From Massilia phyllostachyos (GTDB taxonomy: Bacteria > Pseudomonadota > Gammaproteobacteria > Burkholderiales > Burkholderiaceae_D): a DNA stretch of 64,000 nucleotides. The position numbers and the translations under genes were made by a program. The notes beneath the pieces are model-generated. The model did not search any database and was not told the origin of the DNA. It worked only from the letters and a program-made list of their open reading frames with translations. Where the stretch lies: positions 1 through 64,000 of the forward strand of contig NZ_JAJNOC010000008.1 of NCBI RefSeq assembly GCF_021044825.1. Direction: 5' to 3'. Positions 31,859-40,964 of this stretch are shown in pieces. Numbering within the stretch: position 1 is the stretch's first letter; each line of letters starts with the position of its first letter.

Positions 31859-32920
31859 TCAAACGCGCAACGCTCGGCTGCCCTGGGCCGCCAGATGCTC
31901 GAGCACCATGCGCGGCAGCTCGTGCAAAGGACCCACGTCGTGGGCCGCGCCGAGCGCGATCGCCTCGCGCGGCATGCCGAACACGACGCAGCTCGCCTCG
32001 TCCTGGGCGAAATTGTGCGCTCCGGCGTTGCGCATGTCCAGCATGCCGGCGGCGCCGTCCTTGCCCATGCCGGTCAGGATAACACCAACGGCGTTCTTGC
32101 CCGCCGCCTGCGCGGCGCTGCGGAACAGGACGTCGACCGAGGGCCGGTGCCGGTTCACCGGCGGGCTCTGTTCGATCTTGGTCATGTAGTTGGCGCCCGA
32201 ACGCGTCAGCAGCAGGTGCGAGTGGCCCGGCGCGATGTAGGCGTGCCCCGGCAGCACCCGCTCGTTGCCCTGCGATTCGACGACGCTGATCTTGCACAGC
32301 GAGTCAAGACGTTTAGCAAAAGACGAAGTAAACCCTTCCGGCATGTGCTGGGCGATCAGGATGCCCGGGCAGTCCGACGGCATCTGCATCAGGAATTCGC
32401 GGATCGCCTCGGTGCCGCCGGTCGACGCCCCGATGATGATCAGCTTTTCCGACGAGATCAGCGGGCTGCGCAGGGCCGACAGCTGCGGCGCCGGCGTGCT
32501 GCCGGGCACGGCGCGCTTGATGCGGGCGCGCGAGGCGGCGCGGATCTTGTCGGCGATGAGTTCGGTGTATTCGCGCATGCCGGTCTGGATCGAGATTTTC
32601 GGCTTGGTGACGAAGTCGACCGCGCCCAGTTCCAGCGCGCGCATGGTGATCTCGGAGCCGCGCTCGGTCAGCGAGGACACCATCAGCACCGGCATCGGGC
32701 GCAGGCGCATCAGCTTTTCCAGGAAGTCGAGGCCGTCCATCTTCGGCATCTCGACGTCCAGCGTCAGCACGTCCGGATTGTGCTTCTTGATCAGTTCGCG
32801 CGCGACGAGGGGATCGGGGGCGGTGGCCACCACTTCCATGTCGGGCTGGGAGTTGACGATTTCGCTCATCACGCTGCGGATCAGCGCAGAGTCGTCGACG
32901 ATCAGTACCTTGATTGTCAT
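31859..32920 (-). CDS. cheB: chemoreceptor methylesterase/deamidase CheB
   Basis: A 353-residue two-domain protein: an N-terminal REC domain with phosphoacceptor Asp55 (TLDVEMP) and a C-terminal methylesterase with Ser in IIGASTGG, His in IAQHMPEG and Asp in GMGKDGAAGM. It demethylates receptor glutamates as negative feedback after phosphorylation by CheA. It follows cheD and cheR, its functional counterweights, on the same strand. Confidence 0.96.
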   Translation of the reverse strand: MTIKVLIVDDSALIRSVMSEIVNSQPDMEVVATAPDPLVARELIKKHNPDVLTLDVEMPKMDGLDFLEKLMRLRPMPVLMVSSLTERGSEITMRALELGAVDFVTKPKISIQTGMREYTELIADKIRAASRARIKRAVPGSTPAPQLSALRSPLISSEKLIIIGASTGGTEAIREFLMQMPSDCPGILIAQHMPEGFTSSFAKRLDSLCKISVVESQGNERVLPGHAYIAPGHSHLLLTRSGANYMTKIEQSPPVNRHRPSVDVLFRSAAQAAGKNAVGVILTGMGKDGAAGMLDMRNAGAHNFAQDEASCVVFGMPREAIALGAAHDVGPLHELPRMVLEHLAAQGSRALRV

Positions 32921-32961
32921 GAAGCGTCCCTTTCAGGTCGTTTTTATTGTCCCGGCAAGCG

Positions 32962-33558
32962 TCAGAACAGGTCGATGTCGCCGCCGACCGGTTCGACCTT
33001 GAGTCGTTTGGCGTAATCGAGTTCGCGCTTTGCCAGCGTATCGTTCTGGGTCTGCATCAGCTTCTTCACCAGCACCTTGCCGGTCTTGGGAAAGAAGTAC
33101 ACCTTGCGCGGGTAGATGTCGTTCAGGTCCGAGGCCAGCACCGGAATCCGCTCGGTCTTGAGGAAGCTGGTCACGAAAGCCGCGTTGCGTTCGCCCACGT
33201 TCATCGCCGTGAAGCCGCGCAGTACCGCGCCGCCGCCGAACACCTTGGCTTCCAGGTGCTCGCGCCGAGCGCCGGCCTTCAGCAGGTCGTTGATCAGGAT
33301 TTCCATCGCGAAGCTCCCGTAGCGCATCGAGGCCGACACCGGGCTGCCGCCGTCGCCGCCGCCGTCCGGCAGCATGAAGTGGTTCATGCCCCCTAAACCC
33401 GTGACGCGGTCGCGGATGCAGGCCGAGACGCAGGAACCGAGCACGGTCACGATCAGCATGTTCTTGCCGGTGTAGTAGTACTCGCCCGGCAAGATCTTGG
33501 CGGCGTCGACGTCGAAGGTGCGGTCGTAGTAGACGTTGGTGGCAAACTGGTTGTTCAT
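32962..33558 (-). CDS. cheD: chemoreceptor glutamine deamidase CheD
   Basis: A 198-residue deamidase. Catalytic Cys43 is in VLGSCVSACIRD and His60 in GGMNHFMLP, as in the CheD family. It converts receptor glutamines to glutamates so they can be methylated by CheR. It ends in GDIDLF, a tail shared with the CheZ-like protein at 37656. It lies 12 bp after the cheR stop. Confidence 0.94.
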   Translation of the reverse strand: MNNQFATNVYYDRTFDVDAAKILPGEYYYTGKNMLIVTVLGSCVSACIRDRVTGLGGMNHFMLPDGGGDGGSPVSASMRYGSFAMEILINDLLKAGARREHLEAKVFGGGAVLRGFTAMNVGERNAAFVTSFLKTERIPVLASDLNDIYPRKVYFFPKTGKVLVKKLMQTQNDTLAKRELDYAKRLKVEPVGGDIDLF

Positions 33559-33570
33559 GATTCTGCCGCC

Positions 33571-34425
33571 CTAGCGGCCCGCCTTGTCGAGCTCATACAC
33601 CGTCTTGCCGCGCAGGCGCAGCGAATCGGACACGTAGAGGAAGTTTTCGGAGTGTCCCGCGAACAGCAGGGCGTGCGGCTTCATCAGGGGCACGAAGCGC
33701 GACAGGATCTTGCGCTGGGTGTTCTTGTCGAAGTAGATCATCACGTTGCGGCAGAAGATCGCATCGAAGCCGCCCTTGACCGGCCAGTCGTCGGCCAGCA
33801 GGTTCAGCTGGCGGAATTCGACGAGTTTACGCAGCTCCGGACGCACGCGCGCCATGCCCTCGTTGGCGCCCCTCCCCTTCAGGAAGAAGCGGCGCAGCCG
33901 GTCCGCGCCCACCTTGTCGACCCGCTCCATCGGATACACGCCGTTGGCGCCGGTGGCCAGCACATTGGTGTCGATGTCGGTGGCGATCACCTGCACCGGC
34001 GGGCTCAAGGTGTTGAAGGCCTCGCAGGCCGTCATCGCGATCGAATACGGCTCCTCGCCGGTGGAGGCGGCCGAGCACCAGATCGTGATCGGGCCGCCTT
34101 CGCGGCGGCGCAGGCCGGCCAGGTGGTCGGCCAGCAGCGGGAAGTGGTGGGCTTCGCGGAAGAAGGAGGTCAGGTTGGTGGTCAGCGCATTGGTGAAGGC
34201 TTCCCACTCGGCGCCCATGCGGCCCGCTTCGAGGTCGTCGAGGTAGCGCGCGAAGGACTGGATGCCGGTGGCGCGCAGGCGCCGCGCCAGGCGGCTGTAG
34301 ACCATCTCCTGCTTGCTCTCGGCCAGCGAGATGCCGGCGCGCTGGTAGATCAGCGCGCGGACCCGTTCGAAGTCACTGCGCGTGAAATCGAATTCCTTGA
34401 CCGTGTCGGTTTTTTGCTGCGGCAC
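33571..34425 (-). CDS. cheR: chemotaxis protein methyltransferase CheR
   Basis: A 284-residue SAM-dependent enzyme. The N-terminal helical CheR_N domain is followed by the methyltransferase domain with IWCSAASTGEEPYSIAM (motif I region), VIATDID and DAIFCRNVMIYFD. It methylates glutamates of chemoreceptors. No chemoreceptor gene is in this cluster, so it must act on receptors encoded elsewhere. No C-terminal NWETF-binding extra domain is seen. Confidence 0.95.
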   Translation of the reverse strand: MPQQKTDTVKEFDFTRSDFERVRALIYQRAGISLAESKQEMVYSRLARRLRATGIQSFARYLDDLEAGRMGAEWEAFTNALTTNLTSFFREAHHFPLLADHLAGLRRREGGPITIWCSAASTGEEPYSIAMTACEAFNTLSPPVQVIATDIDTNVLATGANGVYPMERVDKVGADRLRRFFLKGRGANEGMARVRPELRKLVEFRQLNLLADDWPVKGGFDAIFCRNVMIYFDKNTQRKILSRFVPLMKPHALLFAGHSENFLYVSDSLRLRGKTVYELDKAGR

Positions 34426-34487
34426 TGCTTGCCTCTTTCACTGTTGTGTTACCCGAATCGTGGGCAAATCCGCGCCGAAACCGGTGA

Positions 34488-34988
34488 TTACGCCGCCAGC
34501 TTGTCCATCAAGCCCATCTCGCTCGACGACATCAGCTTGTCGATATCGACCAGGATCAGCATGCGCTCGTCCACCGTGCCCAGGCCGATCATGTAGTTGG
34601 TGTCGAAGGCGGTGCCCATTTCCGGCGCCGGCTTGATCTGGTCCGGAGTCAAGGTGGTCACGTCCGACACGCTGTCCACCACCATGCCCATGATGCGCCC
34701 GCCGATGTTCAGGATGATCACGACCGTGAACTGGTCGTAGGTCGGGGTGCCGAGCTTGAACTTGATGCGCATGTCGACCACCGGGATGATGATACCGCGC
34801 AGGTTGATCACGCCCTTGATGAATTCGGGCGCGTTCGCGATGCGGGTCACCGCTTCGTAGCCGCGGATTTCCTGCACCTTGAGGATGTCGATGCCGTATT
34901 CCTCGGAACCCAGGGTAAAGGCCAGGAATTCGCTGCCGGCGCCGTCGGCGGCGCCTTCGAGCGGCTTGTTGTTCTGTACAGTAGACAT
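34488..34988 (-). CDS. cheW: chemotaxis coupling protein CheW
   Basis: A 166-residue SH3-like adaptor that links CheA to receptors. EYGIDILKVQEIRGYEAVTR and VINLRGIIIPVVDMR are the conserved CheW elements. It lies 24 bp after cheA and before cheR. The gap to cheR, 62 bp, is where many beta-proteobacteria carry a receptor gene, here absent. Confidence 0.95.
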   Translation of the reverse strand: MSTVQNNKPLEGAADGAGSEFLAFTLGSEEYGIDILKVQEIRGYEAVTRIANAPEFIKGVINLRGIIIPVVDMRIKFKLGTPTYDQFTVVIILNIGGRIMGMVVDSVSDVTTLTPDQIKPAPEMGTAFDTNYMIGLGTVDERMLILVDIDKLMSSSEMGLMDKLAA

Positions 34989-35012
34989 GGTCAGTCCTCT
35001 AGCGTTGAAAAA

Positions 35013-37178
35013 TTATGAAACGGTGACGTCTTCGAACAGCTGGCGCGAGGAGCGCACCAGCGCGGCCACGTCCAGGATCAGGGCGACGCCGCCGTCGCCC
35101 AGGATGGTGGCGCCGGAGATGCCGGCCACCTTGCGGTAGTTCGCTTCCAGGTTCTTTACCACCACCTGCTGCTGGCCCACCAGCTCGTCGACGAACAGCG
35201 CGGCCTTCTTGCCCTCGGTCTCGAGGATCACCACGATGCCCTCGGACGGATCGGTGATGCGCGGCGCGATGTCGAACATCTGGTACAGCGGGATCAGGGG
35301 CAGGTATTCGCCGCGCACCTTGAGCACCCGGCCGCGGCCCGCGATGTCGCGGATGTCCTGCTCGGCCGGCTGCAGCGACTCGACCACGAAGGAGAGCGGC
35401 AGGATGTAGATCTCGTCGCCGCTGCGGATCGACATGCCGTCCAGGATCGCGAGGGTCAAGGGAAGCGAGATCGAGATCGTGGTGCCGAAGCCGCGCGCCG
35501 AGCGGATGTCGACGGTGCCGCCCATCGAGGCGATATTGCGCTTGACGACGTCCATGCCGACGCCGCGGCCCGAAACGTCGGTCACCTGCTCGGCGGTCGA
35601 GAATCCCGGCGCGAAGATCAGCTGCCAGACTTCCTCGTCGGTCATGCCGTCGCTCACCGCCAGGCCATTCTCGCTGGCTTTCGCCAGGATGCGTTCGCGG
35701 TTCAGTCCCCCGCCGTCGTCCGAGACTTCGATCACGATGTTGCCGCCCTGGTGGCCGGCCGACAGGAACAGGCGCCCCGCTTCCGACTTGCCGGCGGCCG
35801 CGCGTGCGGCCGGCATCTCGATGCCGTGGTCGATCGAGTTGCGCACCAGGTGGGTCAGCGGGTCGACGATGCGCTCGATCAGGCCCTTGTCCAGTTCCGT
35901 GGCGGCGCCGTTGGTGATGAAGTCGACCTTCTTGCCCAGTTTCGACGCCAGGTCGCGCACCATGCGCGGGAAGCGCGAGAACACGAAGTCCATCGGCATC
36001 ATGCGGATCGACATCACCGCTTCCTGCAGCTCGCGCGTGTTGCGCCCCAGCTGGCTGATGGAGTTCAGCAGGCGCTCGTGGCCCATCGGATCCAGGATGC
36101 TGGAACGCTGCTCGAGCATCGCATTGGTGATCACCAGCTCGCCGATCAGGTTGATCAGCTGGTCGACCTTCTCGACCGAGACGCGGATCGACGAGGATTC
36201 GGCGCCCGGGTCCTTTTTCACCGATTTCTTTTCGCTTGCCGCTTCGGCGGCCAGTTCGGAGACTTCGATCGGGTCGGGGCGCTGCACCGCCTGCGCCGGC
36301 GGCGCCTCGCTGGTGATGCCGGCCATGGCGCGGATCTGTTCGATCGGCTGGAAGAAGCCGTAGCCGCGTTCGTCGTCCGACATGTCGTCGGCCTGCGCCG
36401 CGGCGCCGCCCTCTTCGTCCATGTCGAAGAAGCCCCAACCCTGCGCATCCTCGATGCGCTTGCGCTCGGCGGCCTCGATGGCGCGCTGCTCCGGCGTCAA
36501 TGCCGGGGCCTCGAAGATCTTCAGGTCTTCCGGGTTCAGCACGAAGGAGCAGATCGCGATGATGTCGTCCAGGCTCTCGTGGGTCGTGATGATGATGGCG
36601 CTGCGCCCGCCGTCGAGCGGGGTGACTTTTACCCGGCCCATCAGGCCGAGTTCATCGACCAGGGCGCTGATGTCGCGCTGCTCGACCGGCGGCAGCTCGA
36701 TCTTGTAGCGGTGCGCGTTTTCAAGCGGGTGATGCGTCTTCGGCTCAAGCGTCAGGTAGGACGGCGCCACCACCGGCGCCTGCGGCACCAGGCCTTCGGC
36801 CAGATCGTGCAGCACCATGCGCACGTTGGCGACCGCTTCCTGGTCGACCCGGGCGCCGTGGCGGTGGCCGTCGAGCTGCATCTTGAGGCTGTCCTTGGCC
36901 GCGAGGAAGGCGTCCACGTGGTTCGAGGTCAGCGCCATCTCGCCCTTGCGGATGCGGTCCAGCAGCGACTCGAGCACGTGCGTCACCTCGCTCATGTCGG
37001 TCAGGCCGAAGGTCGATGCCCCGCCCTTCACCGAGTGGGCGGTGCGGAAGATCGCGTTCAGGTCTTCCGGGTCGGGCGACGCGACATCGACGCCCAGCAG
37101 CAGCCGCTCCATCTCGGCGAGCAGTTCTTCCGCTTCGTCGAAAAAGACCTGGTAAAACTGGCTGATGTCGATCGTCAT
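35013..37178 (-). CDS. cheA: chemotaxis histidine kinase CheA
   Basis: A 721-residue CheA with domains in order: P1/HPt with phosphorylated His48 (RTAHSVKGGAS), a P2-like response-regulator-binding domain (about 165-235), P3 dimerisation, P4 ATPase (NSIDHGIEMP N-box, VSDDGGG, GRGVGMDVV) and P5/CheW-like regulatory domain. It autophosphorylates under receptor control and passes phosphate to CheY and CheB. A perfect CCGGTG-CGT-CACCGG hairpin (37198-37212) lies between cheY and cheA. Confidence 0.96.
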   Translation of the reverse strand: MTIDISQFYQVFFDEAEELLAEMERLLLGVDVASPDPEDLNAIFRTAHSVKGGASTFGLTDMSEVTHVLESLLDRIRKGEMALTSNHVDAFLAAKDSLKMQLDGHRHGARVDQEAVANVRMVLHDLAEGLVPQAPVVAPSYLTLEPKTHHPLENAHRYKIELPPVEQRDISALVDELGLMGRVKVTPLDGGRSAIIITTHESLDDIIAICSFVLNPEDLKIFEAPALTPEQRAIEAAERKRIEDAQGWGFFDMDEEGGAAAQADDMSDDERGYGFFQPIEQIRAMAGITSEAPPAQAVQRPDPIEVSELAAEAASEKKSVKKDPGAESSSIRVSVEKVDQLINLIGELVITNAMLEQRSSILDPMGHERLLNSISQLGRNTRELQEAVMSIRMMPMDFVFSRFPRMVRDLASKLGKKVDFITNGAATELDKGLIERIVDPLTHLVRNSIDHGIEMPAARAAAGKSEAGRLFLSAGHQGGNIVIEVSDDGGGLNRERILAKASENGLAVSDGMTDEEVWQLIFAPGFSTAEQVTDVSGRGVGMDVVKRNIASMGGTVDIRSARGFGTTISISLPLTLAILDGMSIRSGDEIYILPLSFVVESLQPAEQDIRDIAGRGRVLKVRGEYLPLIPLYQMFDIAPRITDPSEGIVVILETEGKKAALFVDELVGQQQVVVKNLEANYRKVAGISGATILGDGGVALILDVAALVRSSRQLFEDVTVS

Positions 37179-37213
37179 GATGAAATCCGTTTCAAGGCCG
37201 GTGCGTCACCGGA

Positions 37214-37579
37214 TTAACCGATGACTTTTTTCACGACCTCGATGAGGCGCTGCGGATCGAAGGGCTTGACCAGCCAGCCGTTGGCGCCGGCCGCGCGGCC
37301 CTTCGACTTCATCTCGTCCGACGACTCCGTGGTCAGCATCAGGATCGGCGTCTTGGCGTAGTTCGGCAGCGTGCGCAGGGTCTTGATCAGCGACAGGCCG
37401 TCCATGCGCGGCATGTTCTGGTCGGTGAGGACCAGGTCCACGCTCTGCTGCTTCGCCTTGTCCAGGCCATCCTGGCCGTCGACCGCCTCCACCACGTTGT
37501 AGCCCGCCGCCTTCAGGCTGAAGGCCACCATCTGGCGCAGCGAACTGGAATCGTCGACCGCGAGAATCGTTTTTGCCAT
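37214..37579 (-). CDS. CheY-like response regulator next to cheA
   Basis: A 121-residue REC domain with the Asp pair at positions 9-10, phosphoacceptor Asp53 (LTDQNMP), Thr83 and Lys105. Position 102 is Trp where classical CheY has Tyr106, which may alter output. It differs enough from the CheY at 31339 to serve as a second target or phosphate sink for CheA. A strong AGGAG site precedes the ATG. It lies between the CheZ-like gene and cheA. Confidence 0.92.
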   Translation of the reverse strand: MAKTILAVDDSSSLRQMVAFSLKAAGYNVVEAVDGQDGLDKAKQQSVDLVLTDQNMPRMDGLSLIKTLRTLPNYAKTPILMLTTESSDEMKSKGRAAGANGWLVKPFDPQRLIEVVKKVIG

Positions 37580-37655
37580 GTTTTGCTCCTGCTTTTTTAA
37601 ATCCCGGCCAGGCCGGTTGAATGTGAAGTGGCTGAATAGTTTACTGCGGACCGGC

Positions 37656-38204
37656 TCAGAAGAGCTCGATGTCCCCGCTCTCGAGATGATGCTGGTCGAC
37701 CGACTTGCGCAGCATGCTGCGCAGTTCCAGCGACTGGATCGCCAGCGCCATGCTGACCTTTCCCAGGCGTTCGACGATCTCCTCGCTGTCGGTCTCGGGC
37801 GCGATCTCGGCGCCGTGTTCGGAGAGCGTGCCGAGGAATTCGCGCAGGCCGGCGACGCGGCGCAGGGTGCGGTCGATCAGCTGGCTGGTCATGTCCTGGA
37901 ACTGCATGCTGGTGATCGCCGAGTTCACGTGCTGGCCGATCTCGCCCGACATGTCCGAGAGGCGCGCGCTGTCCTCGGCGCTCGGCTTCTCGCCGGCCAG
38001 CAGGCGGTCGATCGTCTCCTGGCGCGCGCCGACCGCGCTATGGATCGCCATGAAGCTGCTGGTCAGCTTGTCGATGGCTTCTTCCAGCAGCAGCTCGGTC
38101 TGCAGCAGGTCGGTCTCGACCTCGTTCAGGTGGCGGCGGCCATGGATGGCGACGCCCGACAGCAGCCGTTTCACGTGCGATCCCAATATCTTTTTTCTTT
38201 TCAT
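37656..38204 (-). CDS. CheZ-like chemotaxis phosphatase candidate
   Basis: A 182-residue helical protein. The segment SMQFQDMTSQLIDRTL has Asp104 and Gln108 with the D-x3-Q spacing of the CheZ active site, so CheY-P phosphatase activity is plausible. The rest is only weakly like CheZ, and the N-terminus is basic (KRKKILGSHVKR). It ends in SGDIELF, close to the tail of CheD. It sits between motB and the second CheY, suggesting that this CheY is its partner. Confidence 0.65.
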   Translation of the reverse strand: MKRKKILGSHVKRLLSGVAIHGRRHLNEVETDLLQTELLLEEAIDKLTSSFMAIHSAVGARQETIDRLLAGEKPSAEDSARLSDMSGEIGQHVNSAITSMQFQDMTSQLIDRTLRRVAGLREFLGTLSEHGAEIAPETDSEEIVERLGKVSMALAIQSLELRSMLRKSVDQHHLESGDIELF

Positions 38205-38228
38205 GGTGTCCTCCAGGCCCGCTGTTCT

Positions 38229-39164
38229 TCAGTGTCCGCCCGCCGCGGCGCTTGCGTCCTGCGCCGCGGCCTCGGCTTGCTGCGCCGGCACCTCGAGGGC
38301 GGCGGCGTCGCGCTGGACCGCTTCCTCGGTGCGCTTGTTCATCACGATGATGCTGATGCGGCGGTTGATCGGGTTGAACGGGTCCTTGCGGTCCAGCGCC
38401 ACCGCCGAGGCCACGCCGGTCACGCGCAGCACCTTGTCGTCGCCCAGGCCGCCCTTGACCAGCTCGCGGCGCGAGGCGTTGGCGCGGTCGGCGGAGAGCT
38501 CCCAGTTGCTGTAGCCGGCGTCGCTGAAGTACGGCGTCGCATCCGTATGGCCCGACAGGCCGATCTTGTTCGGCACCTCGTTCAGGACCATGCCGATCAC
38601 GTTCAGGATGTCCTTCGTATAGGGCTGCAGCTCGGCCTTCGCCAGCGCGAACATCGGGCGGTTCTGCTCGTCCACGATCTGAATGCGCAGGCCTTCGCTG
38701 GTGATGTCGAGCAGCAGCTGGTTCTTGTACTTCTTGAGCAGCGGGTTGACCTCGATGACCGACTCGATCTTCTGCTTGAGCGACTCGAGGCGCTCGGCCT
38801 CGGCGCGCGCCACCTGGGCCTTGGCCGCTTCCAGGTTGTAGGTCTTGGAGGTCGGGTCGATGTCGCCCTTTTTCACTTGCCCGTTGCGGCGCGTGAGGTC
38901 GGCGCCGCCGCCCTTGATCACGGACGAGGAGTCGCCCGAGCCGGTGCCGCCCGCCATCGCGACCTTCAGCGGGGTCGAGAAGTATTCGGAGATGCCGTTC
39001 AGGTCGCCCTTGGCGGTCGAGCCGAGCAGCCACATGAGCAGGAAGAAGGCCATCATCGCGGTCACGAAGTCGGCGTACGCGATCTTCCAGGCGCCGCCGT
39101 GGTGGCCGCCGGCGACCTTCTTGATGCGCTTGACGACGATGGGGCGCATGTTTTCGTCAGCCAT
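38229..39164 (-). CDS. motB: flagellar motor stator protein MotB
   Basis: A 311-residue stator subunit. One transmembrane helix carries the proton-binding Asp32 (WKIAYADFVTAMMAFFLL), so the motor is proton-driven by comparison with E. coli. The C-terminal OmpA-like domain, with LSGHTDATPYF and NWELSADRAN, anchors the stator to peptidoglycan. It follows motA by 52 bp. A His/Gly-rich stretch (GGHHGG) precedes the helix. Confidence 0.95.
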   Translation of the reverse strand: MADENMRPIVVKRIKKVAGGHHGGAWKIAYADFVTAMMAFFLLMWLLGSTAKGDLNGISEYFSTPLKVAMAGGTGSGDSSSVIKGGGADLTRRNGQVKKGDIDPTSKTYNLEAAKAQVARAEAERLESLKQKIESVIEVNPLLKKYKNQLLLDITSEGLRIQIVDEQNRPMFALAKAELQPYTKDILNVIGMVLNEVPNKIGLSGHTDATPYFSDAGYSNWELSADRANASRRELVKGGLGDDKVLRVTGVASAVALDRKDPFNPINRRISIIVMNKRTEEAVQRDAAALEVPAQQAEAAAQDASAAAGGH

Positions 39165-39216
39165 GGTCCCCTCCTCGTTGTACGTGTTGCGGTTGATGGA
39201 TAAGCGGCATCACTGC

Positions 39217-40071
39217 TTATTTCTTCTTCTTGATGTGCTCTTCGAGCTCGGCGAAGGTCGGGCGCTCGGTCGAGTACAGCACCTTGCGGCCGAATTCGAC
39301 GGCCAGCGCCGGCGCGTAGCCGTTCAGGCTCGCCAGCAGGGTCACCTTCACGCACTGGAACATCTTGGTCGATTCTTCCAGCTTCTGTTCCAGCACGCTC
39401 GCCAGCGGGGTCACGAAGGCATAGGCCAGCAGAATGCCGAGGAAGGTGCCGACCAGCGCCTTCGCGATCAGGATGCCCAGCTCGGCCGGCGGCAGACCCA
39501 CCGACTCCATGGTGTGGACCACGCCCATCACCGCCGCCACGATGCCGAAGGCCGGCAGGCCGTCGCCCAGCTTCGAGATGCAGTGCGCCGGAATCGCGCC
39601 CTCGTGGTGGTGGGTCTCGATCTCGTTGTCCATCAGGTTTTCGATTTGCATCGCGTCCATGTTCCCCGACACCATCAGGCGCAGGTAGTCGGTCATGAAT
39701 TCGACGATGTGGTGGTCGGCGAGCACCGCCGGGTATTTCGAGAACAGGGGCGAAGCTTCCGGGTTCTCGATATCGCCCTCGATCGACATCAGGCCTTCCT
39801 TGCGGACTTTCGAGAGCACGTCGAACTGCAGCGCCATCAGCTCCATGTACATGTCCTTCGTGTAGGGCGAACCCTTGAGCACGCTCGGCAGGGCCTTGAA
39901 GGTGGCCTTGACCGACTTCATGGTGTTACCGACGAAGAATGCGCCGACGGCGGCGCCGCCGATCATCAGGAGTTCGATGGGCTGCCACAGGGATGCCAGG
40001 TGGCCACCGGCCATGGCGAAACCGCCGAACACGCAACCGCAGACGACGAGGTAACCGATAATGACTAACAA
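39217..40071 (-). CDS. motA: flagellar motor stator protein MotA
   Basis: A 284-residue inner-membrane protein with four hydrophobic helices: two near the N-terminus (from VIIGYLVVCGCVFGG) and two near residues 170-225. A large cytoplasmic loop bears the charged residues that contact FliG. It forms the proton channel with MotB. It is separated from the methyltransferase gene upstream by about 150 bp that must hold its promoter. No sigma-28 sequence is obvious there. Confidence 0.95.
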   Translation of the reverse strand: MLVIIGYLVVCGCVFGGFAMAGGHLASLWQPIELLMIGGAAVGAFFVGNTMKSVKATFKALPSVLKGSPYTKDMYMELMALQFDVLSKVRKEGLMSIEGDIENPEASPLFSKYPAVLADHHIVEFMTDYLRLMVSGNMDAMQIENLMDNEIETHHHEGAIPAHCISKLGDGLPAFGIVAAVMGVVHTMESVGLPPAELGILIAKALVGTFLGILLAYAFVTPLASVLEQKLEESTKMFQCVKVTLLASLNGYAPALAVEFGRKVLYSTERPTFAELEEHIKKKK

Positions 40072-40220
40072 GGGAAGACCGCTCCAGAAATGCCGGGTCC
40101 CGATGGTCCGGCTGGCTCAAACAAGGCGTTTTGAAAAAGTGATTTCGGGCAAAGTTGATGCAGGGAACCACTCTAGCGGGAGAACGGCCCCCGGGCAAGT
40201 AAAAAGCCCTGTTTTGTCGC

Positions 40221-40964
40221 CTAAAAGTGCCAGATATAGAGCCCTGGACCACCCTTTGTGGGGTACACGGTACGGTTCGCTAAACGATCGGCAATGACGA
40301 ATTCGTAACTGACTAGCAGTGAGCCGGGACGCATCTCGCACGAGGCCTTGCGCCACAGCGCGCCCATGGCGGCCGGGGACAGGTAGGCGAACACCAGGTC
40401 GTAGTCGGCGAAGTCGAGTTTGTCGTAGTCGCCGCGGATGAAACGGGCCGTGCTTTTGCCCAGACGCGCGCGCAGGCTGCTGGCCAGCCAGGGCAGCGGC
40501 GCCAGTTCGATGCCGGTGGCCTCGATGCCGGGCCGGCGGCCTGCCATGTCGAGGGTGAAGCCGCCCAGGCCGCTGCCGATGTCGATGACCCTTACCTTGC
40601 CCTCGGGCGGCAGCAAGGCGGCGACGGCGTCCCAGACGGGGCGGTTGGAGGGGTAGTACGGCACTTGCGTGCGGTAGGTCGACCAGTAGAGGAACAGCAG
40701 GAACAGGAAGATCGCCAGGAAGGCGAGCGGCGGGATGTTCAGCTGGGCGGTTGCGAACAGGGCAAGGGGGAAAAGTAATTGGATGACGCGCCACCAGCTG
40801 GCCAGGCCGCGCCACCAGGTCAGGCCGGCGGCGATTGCGCCCTGGATCAGGGCGACGCCGAGGTAGGACATGGAGACGCCCGACCTGGCAAGCAGCCAGG
40901 TAACGCCAAGGGTGAGCGGAAAAGCGGCGACCTGCAGCAGCAAGGCCGCAACGGCGGGTTTCAA
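40221..40964 (-). CDS. membrane-anchored class I methyltransferase
   Basis: A 247-residue protein. The first ~100 residues are three or four hydrophobic helices (for example FPLALFATAQL and AFLAIFLFLLFLYW). The rest is a SAM-dependent methyltransferase with motif I VIDIGSGLGGF and TGIELAP. The target is unknown, but a membrane lipid, quinone or membrane protein is possible. Its ATG overlaps the flhC stop by 4 bp (ATGA), so it is translated from the flhDC transcript and must be expressed with the motility regulators. Confidence 0.8.
   Translation of the reverse strand: MKPAVAALLLQVAAFPLTLGVTWLLARSGVSMSYLGVALIQGAIAAGLTWWRGLASWWRVIQLLFPLALFATAQLNIPPLAFLAIFLFLLFLYWSTYRTQVPYYPSNRPVWDAVAALLPPEGKVRVIDIGSGLGGFTLDMAGRRPGIEATGIELAPLPWLASSLRARLGKSTARFIRGDYDKLDFADYDLVFAYLSPAAMGALWRKASCEMRPGSLLVSYEFVIADRLANRTVYPTKGGPGLYIWHF

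Noticed and set aside
40072..40220. A sigma-28 promoter for motA
   Set aside because: I looked for TAAAG-N15-GCCG-type boxes on the reverse strand and found none, so motA may depend on flhDC read-through or another promoter class.
40190..40225. GGGC/GCCC hairpin as a terminator after the methyltransferase gene
   Set aside because: The stem is only 4 bp and no T run follows on the transcribed strand.
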